The notes under the pieces are model-generated. The model was not told the DNA's origin. It saw only the letters and a list, made by a program, of their open reading frames with translations, and ran no database searches. Made by a program: the position numbers and the translations under genes. Positions 6,001 to 13,116 of a stretch of 13,785 nt of DNA are shown one piece after another. Each line of letters opens with the position of its first letter. The first letter of the stretch is position 1. The stretch spans positions 1-13,785 of the forward strand of contig NZ_JAIWNS010000139.1 of NCBI RefSeq assembly GCF_020216685.1, read 5' to 3'. The DNA is from Methanospirillum hungatei. Lineage in GTDB: Archaea; Halobacteriota; Methanomicrobia; Methanomicrobiales; Methanospirillaceae.

Positions 6001-8591
6001 CAGGTATTTCGAAATACCAGGGACCCATCCTTTTCATCTACAATGATCTCCTTCTCTTTCGTAACCTCTCCGGCAAGGATCATCTTCGAGAGTTCATTGA
6101 GCAGGTTTCTCTGGATAACCCGTTTGATGGGACGTGCTCCGAACAGGGGATCAAACCCGAGGTTCGCAATATGACCGATTGCTTTCTCTGTGACGGTAAA
6201 CCTGACATCATTCTTCTCCAGCATCTTCCTGACGATATCAAGTTGCAGTCTGACTACTGTTCGAATCTCATCCATAGTGAGTGGCCTGAACATGATGACT
6301 TCATCAATCCGATTCAAAAACTCTGGACGAATTGTCTTTTTGAGAAGATCAAACACCATCTCTTTTGTCTGATCATAGATCTCCTCCCGGTTTTTGTCAG
6401 TGACATGTTCCAGATTTTCCTGGATGATATGTGACCCGATGTTTGAGGTCATGATGATGATGGTGTTCTTAAAATCAACCGTCCGCCCCTTGTTGTCAGT
6501 CAGCCGGCCGTCGTCCAGAACCTGAAGCAGGATATTAAAGACATCAGGATGAGCCTTTTCGATCTCGTCAAGTAATACCACAGAGTAGGGCTTTCTCCGA
6601 ACCGCTTCAGTCAGCTGACCTGATTCTTCATATCCGACATATCCGGGCGGAGCACCAACCAGCCTGGAGACCGTATGCCGTTCCTGGTACTCGGACATAT
6701 CAATCCTGACCATGCTGTTCTCATTGTTGAAGAGAAATTCAGCAAGAGCCTTGGCAAGTTCAGTCTTTCCGACACCGGTTGTTCCAAGGAAGATGAATGA
6801 TCCGATTGGCCGCTTTGAATCTGACAGACCTGCACGGCTCCGGCGTATGGCATCCGATACCGCCCGGATAGCTTCATCCTGACCAACGACACGCTTATGA
6901 AGTTCTGCCTCAAGGGTGAGGAGTTTTTGCTTCTCACTCTGCAGCATCCTGCTGACAGGAATACCGGTCCACCTGGACACTACTTCCGCCACCTCTTCTG
7001 CATCCACCTCTTCATTGACCATGGCAGAATCTTTCTGCAGCTCGGTCAGTTGTTGCTTCAAACCTTCGATGATCTTTTCTTTCTCAGGGATCCGTCCATA
7101 TCTGATCTCGGCAACCTTTCCGAGGTCTCCGGCCCGGTTGGCACTTTCGGCCTCAAATTTGAGATCCTCTATCTGATTCTTCAGCAACTGGATCTGCTCG
7201 ACAATATCCTTTTCAGACTGCCATTTTGCCTTCAGCCGGTTCCGCTCCTCGGTAAGATTTCCAATCTCCTCATTGAGAGCATCAAGCTTCACCTGATCTT
7301 TTTCACGCTTAATGGCTTCCCTTTCTATCTCCAGTTGCCGGATCTTCCGTTCAATTATCTCAAGTTCTTCAGGAACGGAGTTTATCTCAAGCCGTAGTTT
7401 TGACGCTGCTTCATCGATCAGGTCAATTGCCTTGTCAGGGAGGAACCGGTCGGAGATATACCGCTGTGAGAGTTCAACGGCTGCAATTATGGCTTCATCC
7501 TTGATCCTGACATGGTGATGTGTCTCATATTTCTCTTTAATACCACGGAGGATGGAGATCGCATCCAGGGTATCAGGCTCATTTACCATAACCGGCTGGA
7601 ACCGTCGTTCCAAGGCTTTATCTTTCTCGAAGTACTTCTGGTATTCCTTTAACGTGGTTGCACCGATAACATGGAGCTCCCCCCTGGAAAGGGCTGGTTT
7701 TAGGATATTGGCGGCATCCATCGCCCCTTCACTTGCCCCAGCTCCGACAAGGGTGTGAATCTCATCAATGAAGAGGATGATCTCGCCATCTGATGAGACA
7801 ACCTCTTTTACAACACTCTTGAGCCGTTCCTCAAATTCTCCCTTGTATTTCGCTCCGGCAATCAGGGCACCCATGTCAAGGGAAAAGATCTGCTTCGTCT
7901 TCAGGTTATCAGGAACATCACCGTCGATAATCCGGTGTGCAAGACCTTCTGCAATCGCAGTCTTTCCAACGCCAGGCTCACCGATCAGTATCGGATTATT
8001 TTTTGTTCTCCGTGAGAGGATCTGTAAGACCCTTCTGATCTCATCATCCCGGCCAATAACCGGATCGAGTTTTCCTGAGTATGCAAGTTCATTCAGATTC
8101 CGTGCAAACTGATTTAAGGCATTATAGGTCTCTTCTGCAGTCTGGCTGCTAACCGTAGAGCCTTTCCTTAAAATTCGGATCGCCTCTTTCAGATCCTTTT
8201 CAGTCACGCCAAAGTCTTTGAGCAGTCGCGAGGTCGGCTCATTCACCGAGAGAATGCCGAGAAGGAGGTGTTCAATCGAGACGAAATCATCCTTGAACTC
8301 CTGGGCATATCCACTCGCTTTCTGAAGGGCTTTTGATGAATCGTGTGAAAGATAATGTTCCCCTCCAGTAATTTTCGGCAATGCCTCAATATTTCGATCC
8401 AGAACCTGGTTGAGCCGTTCAAGATTGACATTGAGTTTTTTGAGGAGATAGGGGATGACATTCTCATCTACGATAAGCATCCCTTTGAGAATATGAGCAG
8501 GTTCTATCGCCTGGTTCTGTTTTCCAGCAGCGATATCCATCGCTTTCTGAATTGCTTCCTGTGATTTGAGTGTAAAGTTGTTGAAGTTCAT
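6000..8591 (-). CDS. clpB: ATP-dependent disaggregase ClpB (Hsp100)
   Basis: 863 residues, the full family length. The product is a hexameric AAA+ disaggregase that pulls proteins out of aggregates together with DnaK/DnaJ/GrpE. Order: a Clp N-terminal double repeat (about 1-150); the first ATPase domain with Walker A GEPGVGKT (about 204) and Walker B LFIDEIH; a long charged coiled-coil middle domain (about 400-530) that separates ClpB from ClpA/ClpC; and the second ATPase domain with Walker A GTTGVGKT (about 603) and Walker [14 protein letters not shown]. The C-terminal small domain carries FGARPIKR. No ClpP-binding loop is obvious. The second Walker A has Thr where Pro is usual (GPTGVGKT), which should still work. 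Two ATGs compete, at 8597 and 8591; the upstream AAAGAGATC spaces better for 8591, and the family usually starts MNFN. The gene is monocistronic with its own promoter and terminator. dnaK is not in the window. Confidence 0.96.
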   Translation of the reverse strand: MNFNNFTLKSQEAIQKAMDIAAGKQNQAIEPAHILKGMLIVDENVIPYLLKKLNVNLERLNQVLDRNIEALPKITGGEHYLSHDSSKALQKASGYAQEFKDDFVSIEHLLLGILSVNEPTSRLLKDFGVTEKDLKEAIRILRKGSTVSSQTAEETYNALNQFARNLNELAYSGKLDPVIGRDDEIRRVLQILSRRTKNNPILIGEPGVGKTAIAEGLAHRIIDGDVPDNLKTKQIFSLDMGALIAGAKYKGEFEERLKSVVKEVVSSDGEIILFIDEIHTLVGAGASEGAMDAANILKPALSRGELHVIGATTLKEYQKYFEKDKALERRFQPVMVNEPDTLDAISILRGIKEKYETHHHVRIKDEAIIAAVELSQRYISDRFLPDKAIDLIDEAASKLRLEINSVPEELEIIERKIRQLEIEREAIKREKDQVKLDALNEEIGNLTEERNRLKAKWQSEKDIVEQIQLLKNQIEDLKFEAESANRAGDLGKVAEIRYGRIPEKEKIIEGLKQQLTELQKDSAMVNEEVDAEEVAEVVSRWTGIPVSRMLQSEKQKLLTLEAELHKRVVGQDEAIRAVSDAIRRSRAGLSDSKRPIGSFIFLGTTGVGKTELAKALAEFLFNNENSMVRIDMSEYQERHTVSRLVGAPPGYVGYEESGQLTEAVRRKPYSVVLLDEIEKAHPDVFNILLQVLDDGRLTDNKGRTVDFKNTIIIMTSNIGSHIIQENLEHVTDKNREEIYDQTKEMVFDLLKKTIRPEFLNRIDEVIMFRPLTMDEIRTVVRLQLDIVRKMLEKNDVRFTVTEKAIGHIANLGFDPLFGARPIKRVIQRNLLNELSKMILAGEVTKEKEIIVDEKDGSLVFRNT

Positions 8592-8623
8592 AATCATGAT
8601 CTCTTTGTTATTGATTTGTAATT

Positions 8624-8652
8624 CTATATATATTTATCGTTAGGGTCTAACG
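8624..8652 (-). promoter_or_regulatory. clpB promoter with abutting perfect inverted repeat (likely operator)
   Basis: On the minus strand CGTTAG-ACC-CTAACG (8652-8638) runs straight into a strong TATA stretch, ATAAATATATATAG (8637-8624), about 30 bases before the start codon. The palindrome lies where TFB would contact DNA, a good place for a repressor. Its half-sites GTTAG and CTAAC match those I recall for the HSR1 heat-shock regulator of Archaeoglobus (CTAAC-N5-GTTAG), but here they are in the opposite order with a 3-base spacer. Heat-shock control is therefore only a suggestion. Confidence 0.6.
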
Positions 8653-8785
8653 TGTTCCAATAGAGATTGACATCTCACAAAAAATTAGAATATCAGACTC
8701 CTTTTAACGAATAAAATTCTTCAATAAGAGATTGATGAGTCATTCTTTGATCTGATGATATAAGGCCAGAGTGGTTTTATCCCCT

Positions 8786-9220
8786 TCAGTCTCCTTCATA
8801 CTCTGCGATCTTCATTAGCCGGGTAAATTGATAAATCGCTGGCATCCTCCCTTTTCCTTCCCCGATAATTTCAATAATCCCGGCATTACGAAGTTTTTGT
8901 AAAATTTTTTTGGCTGATTCAGGAGGAATTGCAGATTTTGCTGCAAAATCAGTCGACGAGAATATTGGCCGGTCAAAGAGCGTGTCAATCACATCCACTG
9001 AATTGTGTGACCTGATCACGTGTGGAATGGTTCTTTTCATTTCATCATACAGGGCAACAACCTGTAAAGCCGGGATAATATTCTGTAAGGCCTGCTCACT
9101 GATAGCGTTCAGGAAATAGGAGATCCACCCGTCTAGATCTCCGGATTTTGAAATCTGCAATAGCCGGGTGTAATATTCTTCACTTGTTCTGTCAAAATAA
9201 GCACTGATATATGGTGATAT
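8786..9220 (-). pseudogene. C-terminal remnant of a Fic-family protein (winged-helix part)
   Basis: The readable frame starts after a TAA at 9221-9223 and gives SPYISAYFDRTSEEYY, then GDLDGWISYFLNAI. This matches the helix that follows the catalytic core in Fic proteins of the type that end in a winged helix (typical pattern LYLSAYF...EYY...GDWEGW). The last 70 or so residues (DTLFDRPIFSSTDFAAKSAI... to YQFTRLMKIAEYEGD) are the winged-helix DNA-binding domain. The Fic core with HPFxxGNGR is missing, and I do not find it in the A/T-rich sequence upstream. An intact protein would transfer AMP or a similar group to a target; this fragment cannot. A shorter product could start at a TTG at 9160 (124 residues) and might still bind DNA, but no ribosome binding site supports it. 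The stretch between its stop and the clpB promoter (8653-8785) holds no gene I can support. Confidence 0.7.
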
Positions 9221-9568
9221 TTAAAACACTTTTGTTTCAGGTTAAATTTCGATTCGTTGTATTACTTTTATCAGTCATAAAATACTCAAATAACAATTTG
9301 TGGATCTCGATTACGCATTCTGATACCGACAAAAAATGGCATTTTTACCAATTTCAGACATCGTTCCTGATACTCTTCTCTTTAGACCGCTCATATGATA
9401 CCTCCTCCTCTTGTACCGGAGAGGAAAGGCATTTACTGAAGATATGAGCAGAAATTAATAAAGAGGAAACCAATGAATACCGTGAATCATGGCCAGATCA
9501 CTGGTGCCTATGCATACCCACACTATTAATAATATCAATTTCCATACGGATACAGTAAGGGGCATCTC
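9221..9568. other. Long A/T-rich intergenic region upstream of the response regulator
   Basis: No convincing gene is seen here. It should have held the 5' part of the Fic gene, but no Fic core motif is readable on the minus strand. An inverted repeat AAAAAT-GGC-ATTTTT (9332-9346) could act as a terminator. A mini-ORF of 18 codons at 9473-9529 (MNTVNHGQITGAYAYPHY) follows a fair ribosome binding site, GAGG at 9463, and may be chance. CCAG-ATCA-CTGG (9493-9504) is a short palindrome inside it. Confidence 0.5.
9524..9537 (+). promoter_or_regulatory. Putative TATA box of the response regulator gene
   Basis: TATTAATAATATCA lies 32-45 bases before the ATG at 9569. A G-rich AAGGGG (9557-9562) may serve as ribosome binding site, 6 bases from the ATG. 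Confidence 0.4.
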
Positions 9569-10207
9569 ATGGGGAAAAACCCTAAGAAAATTCTCATTAT
9601 CGATGACGAAGCGGTATTCAGAGAGGCTATGACACGAGCGCTGAGCTCTTGCGGGTATCGGTGTGTTTCAGAGGCAGATCCAGCGAAAGGGATAATGAGA
9701 CTGAAACGAGAACCATATGATCTGGTTCTCCTCGATATCATGATGGATCCTGTTGATGGATGGGATACCTTAGGTCATCTCCGAACTTTTACAAATGGCA
9801 GAGAAACACCCGTGATTATGGCATCGGCGAAAAAACTCAATATCGACGAGATAATCAGGTATGGTGAATATCTTGCAGGTTTTGTCGAAAAACCATTTGT
9901 AGATACAGAATTCTGTGATGCAATAGATGAATTCTTTGGCTGGTATGATCCCCTGATAGCAAACGCGAATGCTGCACGATTACAGGGGGTTCCTCCCGAG
10001 ATATGTACTTCCTGGATTCGTGCCGGCAGGCAGATAAAAGCAATCACCCAGATGTTGGAATATGTGAATCCATCCTGCATCCCTGACGAATCAATGTCAG
10101 AGGAAGAATGTATGGAGCATCGGATGGCCCAGGTCAGGGAGATATTAGAGAGAAAGAGGAAAGAGCGAGATAATATAAAAATCCTATATCCGGTTTTTTC
10201 TATTTAG
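9569..10207 (+). CDS. Response regulator, receiver domain plus unrecognised C-terminal extension
   Basis: 212 residues. Residues 6-120 are a complete receiver domain: acidic pair D12/D13, phospho-acceptor D56 in LVLLDIMM, Ser86 in MASA at the usual Thr/Ser position, and K108 in EKPF. The C-terminal 90 residues are mostly helical by eye, with a charged tail (REILERKRKERD) and no helix-turn-helix, GGDEF, kinase or CheB motif. Output is probably through protein-protein contact, or the extension is a dimerisation or docking region. No kinase is adjacent; the one in the window is more than 4 kb away, and nothing in the sequence shows that they pair. It converges with the secreted Cache gene, leaving 44 bases between stops. 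Family assignment of the receiver part is secure; the role is unknown. Confidence 0.9.
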   Translation: MGKNPKKILIIDDEAVFREAMTRALSSCGYRCVSEADPAKGIMRLKREPYDLVLLDIMMDPVDGWDTLGHLRTFTNGRETPVIMASAKKLNIDEIIRYGEYLAGFVEKPFVDTEFCDAIDEFFGWYDPLIANANAARLQGVPPEICTSWIRAGRQIKAITQMLEYVNPSCIPDESMSEEECMEHRMAQVREILERKRKERDNIKILYPVFSI

Positions 10208-10251
10208 GTATAGTTTTTCCAAAGGAGTATGAAAAAATTTTTTGAAAAAAT
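10208..10251. terminator. Shared A/T-rich termination region between convergent genes
   Basis: The gap between the two stop codons holds T-runs on both strands. On the plus strand there is GTTTTTCC near 10212 and a TTTTTT further on. On the minus strand two T-runs follow the Cache gene stop. AAAAAATTTTTT is a symmetric element that could serve both directions, which fits T-rich archaeal termination. Confidence 0.45.
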
Positions 10252-11952
10252 TCAGGTAATACCTTTTCCCAGGTAGATCCCAGATCCAACAAACCAGTCC
10301 TCCCCTGCCGGAAGAACATAGCAGAGTTTCAGTTCATTGTTACCCGAATCCGGATTATAATATACAATATAAACAAATCCTCCTCCACGCTCTGCAGCAC
10401 GTTTCTCGAGATATATTACCGGAACCCCATAGACATCAGTAAAGTTCATCCGGTTCGTTCCAATTAGTTCAGGCTGATGGGGAAGAGCAAGGGTAGTTCC
10501 ATCATATCCATAGGCAAAGATATAGGATCCTCCATCAGCAAATGACTGGTTCAGATCATTAAAGTCCATAATCGCTTGTTCCTTCCCGACCTTCTCTGCA
10601 TGACTGACGGCTTGTTTTACCCGGCCTATAAGGGCATGTATCTCATCAGATCCGAACTCTGCTGTAATCCAGGGGATATATAATCCAGAGCCGATGAACC
10701 AGTCTGAATCAACCGGTTCGATGTAATAGATCTTGAGCAGGTTCTGAAAATCCTTATCCGGGTTGGGATAAACCCCATACATAAATCCCCCTCCCTTCAC
10801 AGCGGTATCAATCAGGGCAGGCATGATTGCAAAGCCATTCACATCAAACAGATCAGGCCTTTCTTTTCCCAACAGTCCCAACTGGTAAGGAAGGGCAAGG
10901 GTAGTACTATTCATGGTATAAGCAAAGATATACCTATCTCCTGAAACATACGGACCGGAAAGATTGTTAAAAGAATCACATGCAGACTCCTGGCCTGCTG
11001 TCCGGGCAAATATGGCTGCATCCTGCACAAACTGAGTGAGATCAGTGAGGCTTGCATTCAGATTATCTGGCCCTAATTCCCGATCACCGGCTCCCTTCTG
11101 TCTCTCTGCCTCTTCCAGGTTTCTGACGACTGCTACCCGCCATTCCTGATTATCAAGGGAAAGGGTATTCCAGATTGCCTGACGGGGAACCTGCCTTTTC
11201 CAGTTTTTATCCCAGAACGTATAGATGACGGTTCCATCCTCATGCTCGAGTACAGCATGCGATACATTTCGCATCTCCGGGGTATCATAGATTGGATCGG
11301 TCAGGACATTTCTCCCGATCTCAACCTCATCTGTTTCATAGACCGTCATACCATCTGTCTGAAGGATAAATACTTCATATCCGGTCTGTTCAGTAAAGGG
11401 ACCGATAACCGGTCTGAAGAACTCTTCAGGGCGGATGGTAATATCTGTATAACCAAGATATTCATCGTCTTCGGAAAATATGGGGTAGCTGATTGAAATT
11501 CCATAAAACCCTTCTTCAAGATAGAAAATGTTACTGATAACCGGTTCCTGCTTTTCATTTGCAAATCTGGTTTCTGGCTGATAACTCAGATCAGTACCGA
11601 TGAGACCAGAATACCGGGTCGGAGCGGCTGCAGTAATTATATTATCCGGAGAAATAATGAGGGAGGAATGCCCATAGGGAACGGTTTCTAACTTTCTTTC
11701 TAATACAGAGGTTGCATCATCCCCGGATATGCTAATGGTCCGGAGAGATTCGGCACTAATTCTGTTTTGTTCTTTGATAACTGCCAGTTCATCTGATATC
11801 TCGCCAGTAATTCTATCCAGTGCTGAAACCATCTCTAATGGGACAGTCAGGTTCTGGTTTAAAGAAGAATCAGTTGTGAGATCATCTGCATAGGCAGGAA
11901 TCAGAAATATCGAAATGAGAAAGATGAGTACGAACCATCGTTTCATACTCAT
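10252..11952 (-). CDS. Secreted multi-Cache-domain protein (dCache plus two tandem Cache modules)
   Basis: 566 residues. A signal peptide (MSMKRW, then a hydrophobic run) ends in a likely cleavage site after AYA. Residues of about 30-290 look like a double-Cache sensor (DNIITAAAPTRYSGLIG, then YGISISYPIF and WRVAVVRNL). Two tandem Cache modules follow. They share FN-x-L, YIFAY, TTLALP-x-Q, GGGF and WF-[IV]-GSG-[LI]-Y, with the last motif near residues 418 and 553. Cache modules bind small ligands outside the cell and normally sit in kinases or chemoreceptors. Here there is no second membrane helix and no kinase, HAMP or MCP domain, so the protein may capture ligands or pass them to another sensor. 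If the signal peptide is not cleaved it would be membrane-anchored. The frame extends to a TTG at 11988; the ATG at 11952 (or 11946) is preferred because it puts Lys/Arg just before the hydrophobic run. It converges on the response regulator and is divergent from the hydrolase gene. Confidence 0.85.
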   Translation of the reverse strand: MSMKRWFVLIFLISIFLIPAYADDLTTDSSLNQNLTVPLEMVSALDRITGEISDELAVIKEQNRISAESLRTISISGDDATSVLERKLETVPYGHSSLIISPDNIITAAAPTRYSGLIGTDLSYQPETRFANEKQEPVISNIFYLEEGFYGISISYPIFSEDDEYLGYTDITIRPEEFFRPVIGPFTEQTGYEVFILQTDGMTVYETDEVEIGRNVLTDPIYDTPEMRNVSHAVLEHEDGTVIYTFWDKNWKRQVPRQAIWNTLSLDNQEWRVAVVRNLEEAERQKGAGDRELGPDNLNASLTDLTQFVQDAAIFARTAGQESACDSFNNLSGPYVSGDRYIFAYTMNSTTLALPYQLGLLGKERPDLFDVNGFAIMPALIDTAVKGGGFMYGVYPNPDKDFQNLLKIYYIEPVDSDWFIGSGLYIPWITAEFGSDEIHALIGRVKQAVSHAEKVGKEQAIMDFNDLNQSFADGGSYIFAYGYDGTTLALPHQPELIGTNRMNFTDVYGVPVIYLEKRAAERGGGFVYIVYYNPDSGNNELKLCYVLPAGEDWFVGSGIYLGKGIT

Positions 11953-12020
11953 CCATCTTCTGATCAGGAGATAAAAACTTCTATGCAAATCATCATATCA
12001 TGTATATAGAGGGTAGTATG
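11953..12020. promoter_or_regulatory. Compact divergent promoter between the Cache and hydrolase genes
   Basis: Two back-to-back promoters appear to share about 65 bases. For the plus strand, ATAAAAAC (11971-11978) is a TATA candidate and GAGGG (12009-12013) is the ribosome binding site. For the minus strand, TATATA near 12003-12008 is a candidate giving a leader of about 25-30 bases. The palindrome CTGATCAG (11960-11967) lies between the minus-strand start codon and the boxes. The two transcription units could be co-regulated or could interfere. Confidence 0.4.
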
Positions 12021-12896
12021 ATGCCAGACCACCGGGAAGGGTTCGTAGAATTTCAGGGGCGAAACATCTGGTTTCGAATGGATGGTGATCTTAATTCCGG
12101 GATTCCACTTCTCATTCTCCATGGAGGACCAGGAGTTCCCCATGATTATCTCACCCCCCTGGTTGCTCTCTCTGATGATCGACCAGTCATTCTCTATGAT
12201 CAACTGGGATGTGGAAATTCCGATAAGTCGGAAGATATCTCATTGTATACCCTTGATTATTTCACGCAGGAACTGGAAGCAGTTCGCTGGGGACTTGATT
12301 TGAAAGAGGTTCATATTCTGGGTCAGTCCTGGGGTACCATGCTGGCGGTTCAATATATCCTGACCAAAAATCCGCAGGGAGTTCATTCACTTATTCTCTC
12401 ATCCCCCTGTCTTTCAGCGTCCCGGTGGCATGATGATCAACGTCGGTACATCAATGAACTTCCAGCAGATATCCGGGAGATAATACTGAAAAGCGAAATA
12501 GAGGGAACCTGTGACTCCCCGGAGTACCAGGAGGCGATGATGGTCTTTTATCGAAACCATGTCTGTCGTATGGACCCATGGCCAGAATGTCTTGAAAAAT
12601 CCATGGAAAAGATGGCTTTTCAGGTGTATGAACATATGTGGGGTCCGAGTGAATATACCATCACCGGAACCCTGAAAAATTATGAACATGCTCATAACTT
12701 ACAGAACATCACCATACCAACCCTCTTTACCTGTGGTCGTTATGACGAAGCATCCCCTGAATCAACCCGGTACTATCAGAGTATGCTCCCAGGATCCAGA
12801 ATTGTAATCTTTGAGGATGCATCTCATTCCCACCATCTTGAGCAGGAGACTGCATATCTCAATACAGTCAGGGAGTTTTTGGCATCTGTAGAATGA
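12021..12896 (+). CDS. Proline iminopeptidase-family alpha/beta hydrolase (peptidase S33)
   Basis: 291 residues. Alpha/beta-hydrolase core with the S33 signature HGGPG at 34-38 (oxyanion hole) and DQLGCGNSD. The nucleophile elbow GQSWG has Ser103. Asp242 in GRYDEASP and His269 in ASHSHH complete the triad. A helical cap lies between about 130 and 220. The family removes N-terminal proline or similar residues from short peptides; some members are esterases or C-C hydrolases, so the exact substrate is open. No signal peptide is seen, so it is cytosolic and probably works in peptide breakdown downstream of the proteasome. Upstream in-frame ATGs exist at 12000 and 12018, but GAGGG at 12009-12013 fits best with 12021 (12018 is possible). 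No peptidase gene is next to it. Confidence 0.88.
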   Translation: MPDHREGFVEFQGRNIWFRMDGDLNSGIPLLILHGGPGVPHDYLTPLVALSDDRPVILYDQLGCGNSDKSEDISLYTLDYFTQELEAVRWGLDLKEVHILGQSWGTMLAVQYILTKNPQGVHSLILSSPCLSASRWHDDQRRYINELPADIREIILKSEIEGTCDSPEYQEAMMVFYRNHVCRMDPWPECLEKSMEKMAFQVYEHMWGPSEYTITGTLKNYEHAHNLQNITIPTLFTCGRYDEASPESTRYYQSMLPGSRIVIFEDASHSHHLEQETAYLNTVREFLASVE

Positions 12897-12930
12897 TGCG
12901 TATATCGCTCACATCTCATGAAGCGGCTTA

Positions 12931-12946
12931 TATCCATTTATGGATA
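12931..12946. repeat. Perfect 16-base palindrome downstream of the hydrolase gene
   Basis: TATCCAT-TT-ATGGATA lies 34 bases after the hydrolase stop codon. No T-run follows. It may be an operator or an RNA hairpin at the 3' end. A 32-codon frame starting at 12896, whose ATG overlaps the hydrolase TGA, runs across it; it has no recognisable protein features. The rest of 12947-13082 holds a TATA-like TATATAAAAGG (13021-13031) but no gene I can support. Confidence 0.4.
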
Positions 12947-13082
12947 ATCATTATGAACCGGAAGACTGGAATGGAAGAGATTGATAGCACATAATTATGA
13001 GATCGGTCTATCGGGCATAATATATAAAAGGGTATATTGAGCTTGTCAATGATACTCAGTTCAAGTGCTCATTATGAATGAG

Positions 13083-13116
13083 AAAAAATATATCATTCTA
13101 CTAATTAGTAATTAGT
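13083..13116 (+). promoter_or_regulatory. Leaderless promoter with palindrome before the ATPase gene
   Basis: AAAAAATATATC (13083-13094) sits about 25-34 bases before the ATG at 13117 and there is no ribosome binding site, which fits a leaderless transcript. Between them is the 10-base palindrome ACTAATTAGT (13100-13109) and a tandem AATTAGT (13103-13109, 13110-13116) that touches the start codon. A bound protein here would block initiation, so autoregulation is possible. Confidence 0.45.

Noticed and set aside
5949..6434. 161-codon plus-strand frame over the clpB 3' end
   Set aside because: It is antisense to the conserved ClpB C-terminal domain and has no recognisable motif.
6897..7397. 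166-codon frame opposite clpB
   Set aside because: It is antisense to a strongly conserved ClpB region and its composition mirrors the ClpB codons.
8640..8752. Short minus-strand frames between the Fic remnant and clpB (one starts MTHQSLIEEFYSL)
   Set aside because: They stop after 16 codons; joining them to the next frame needs a frameshift and no family is recognisable.
9211..9447. 78-codon plus-strand frame starting MVIFKTLLF
   Set aside because: Low-complexity A/T-rich translation, no ribosome binding site, and it overlaps the front of the Fic remnant on the other strand.
2162..11952. A two-component pair formed by the kinase and the response regulator of this window
   Set aside because: They lie more than 4 kb apart on opposite strands with unrelated genes between, so nothing in the sequence supports pairing.
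11953..11988. TTG start at 11988 for the secreted Cache protein
   Set aside because: It adds 12 residues before the signal peptide and would leave almost no room for the divergent promoter.
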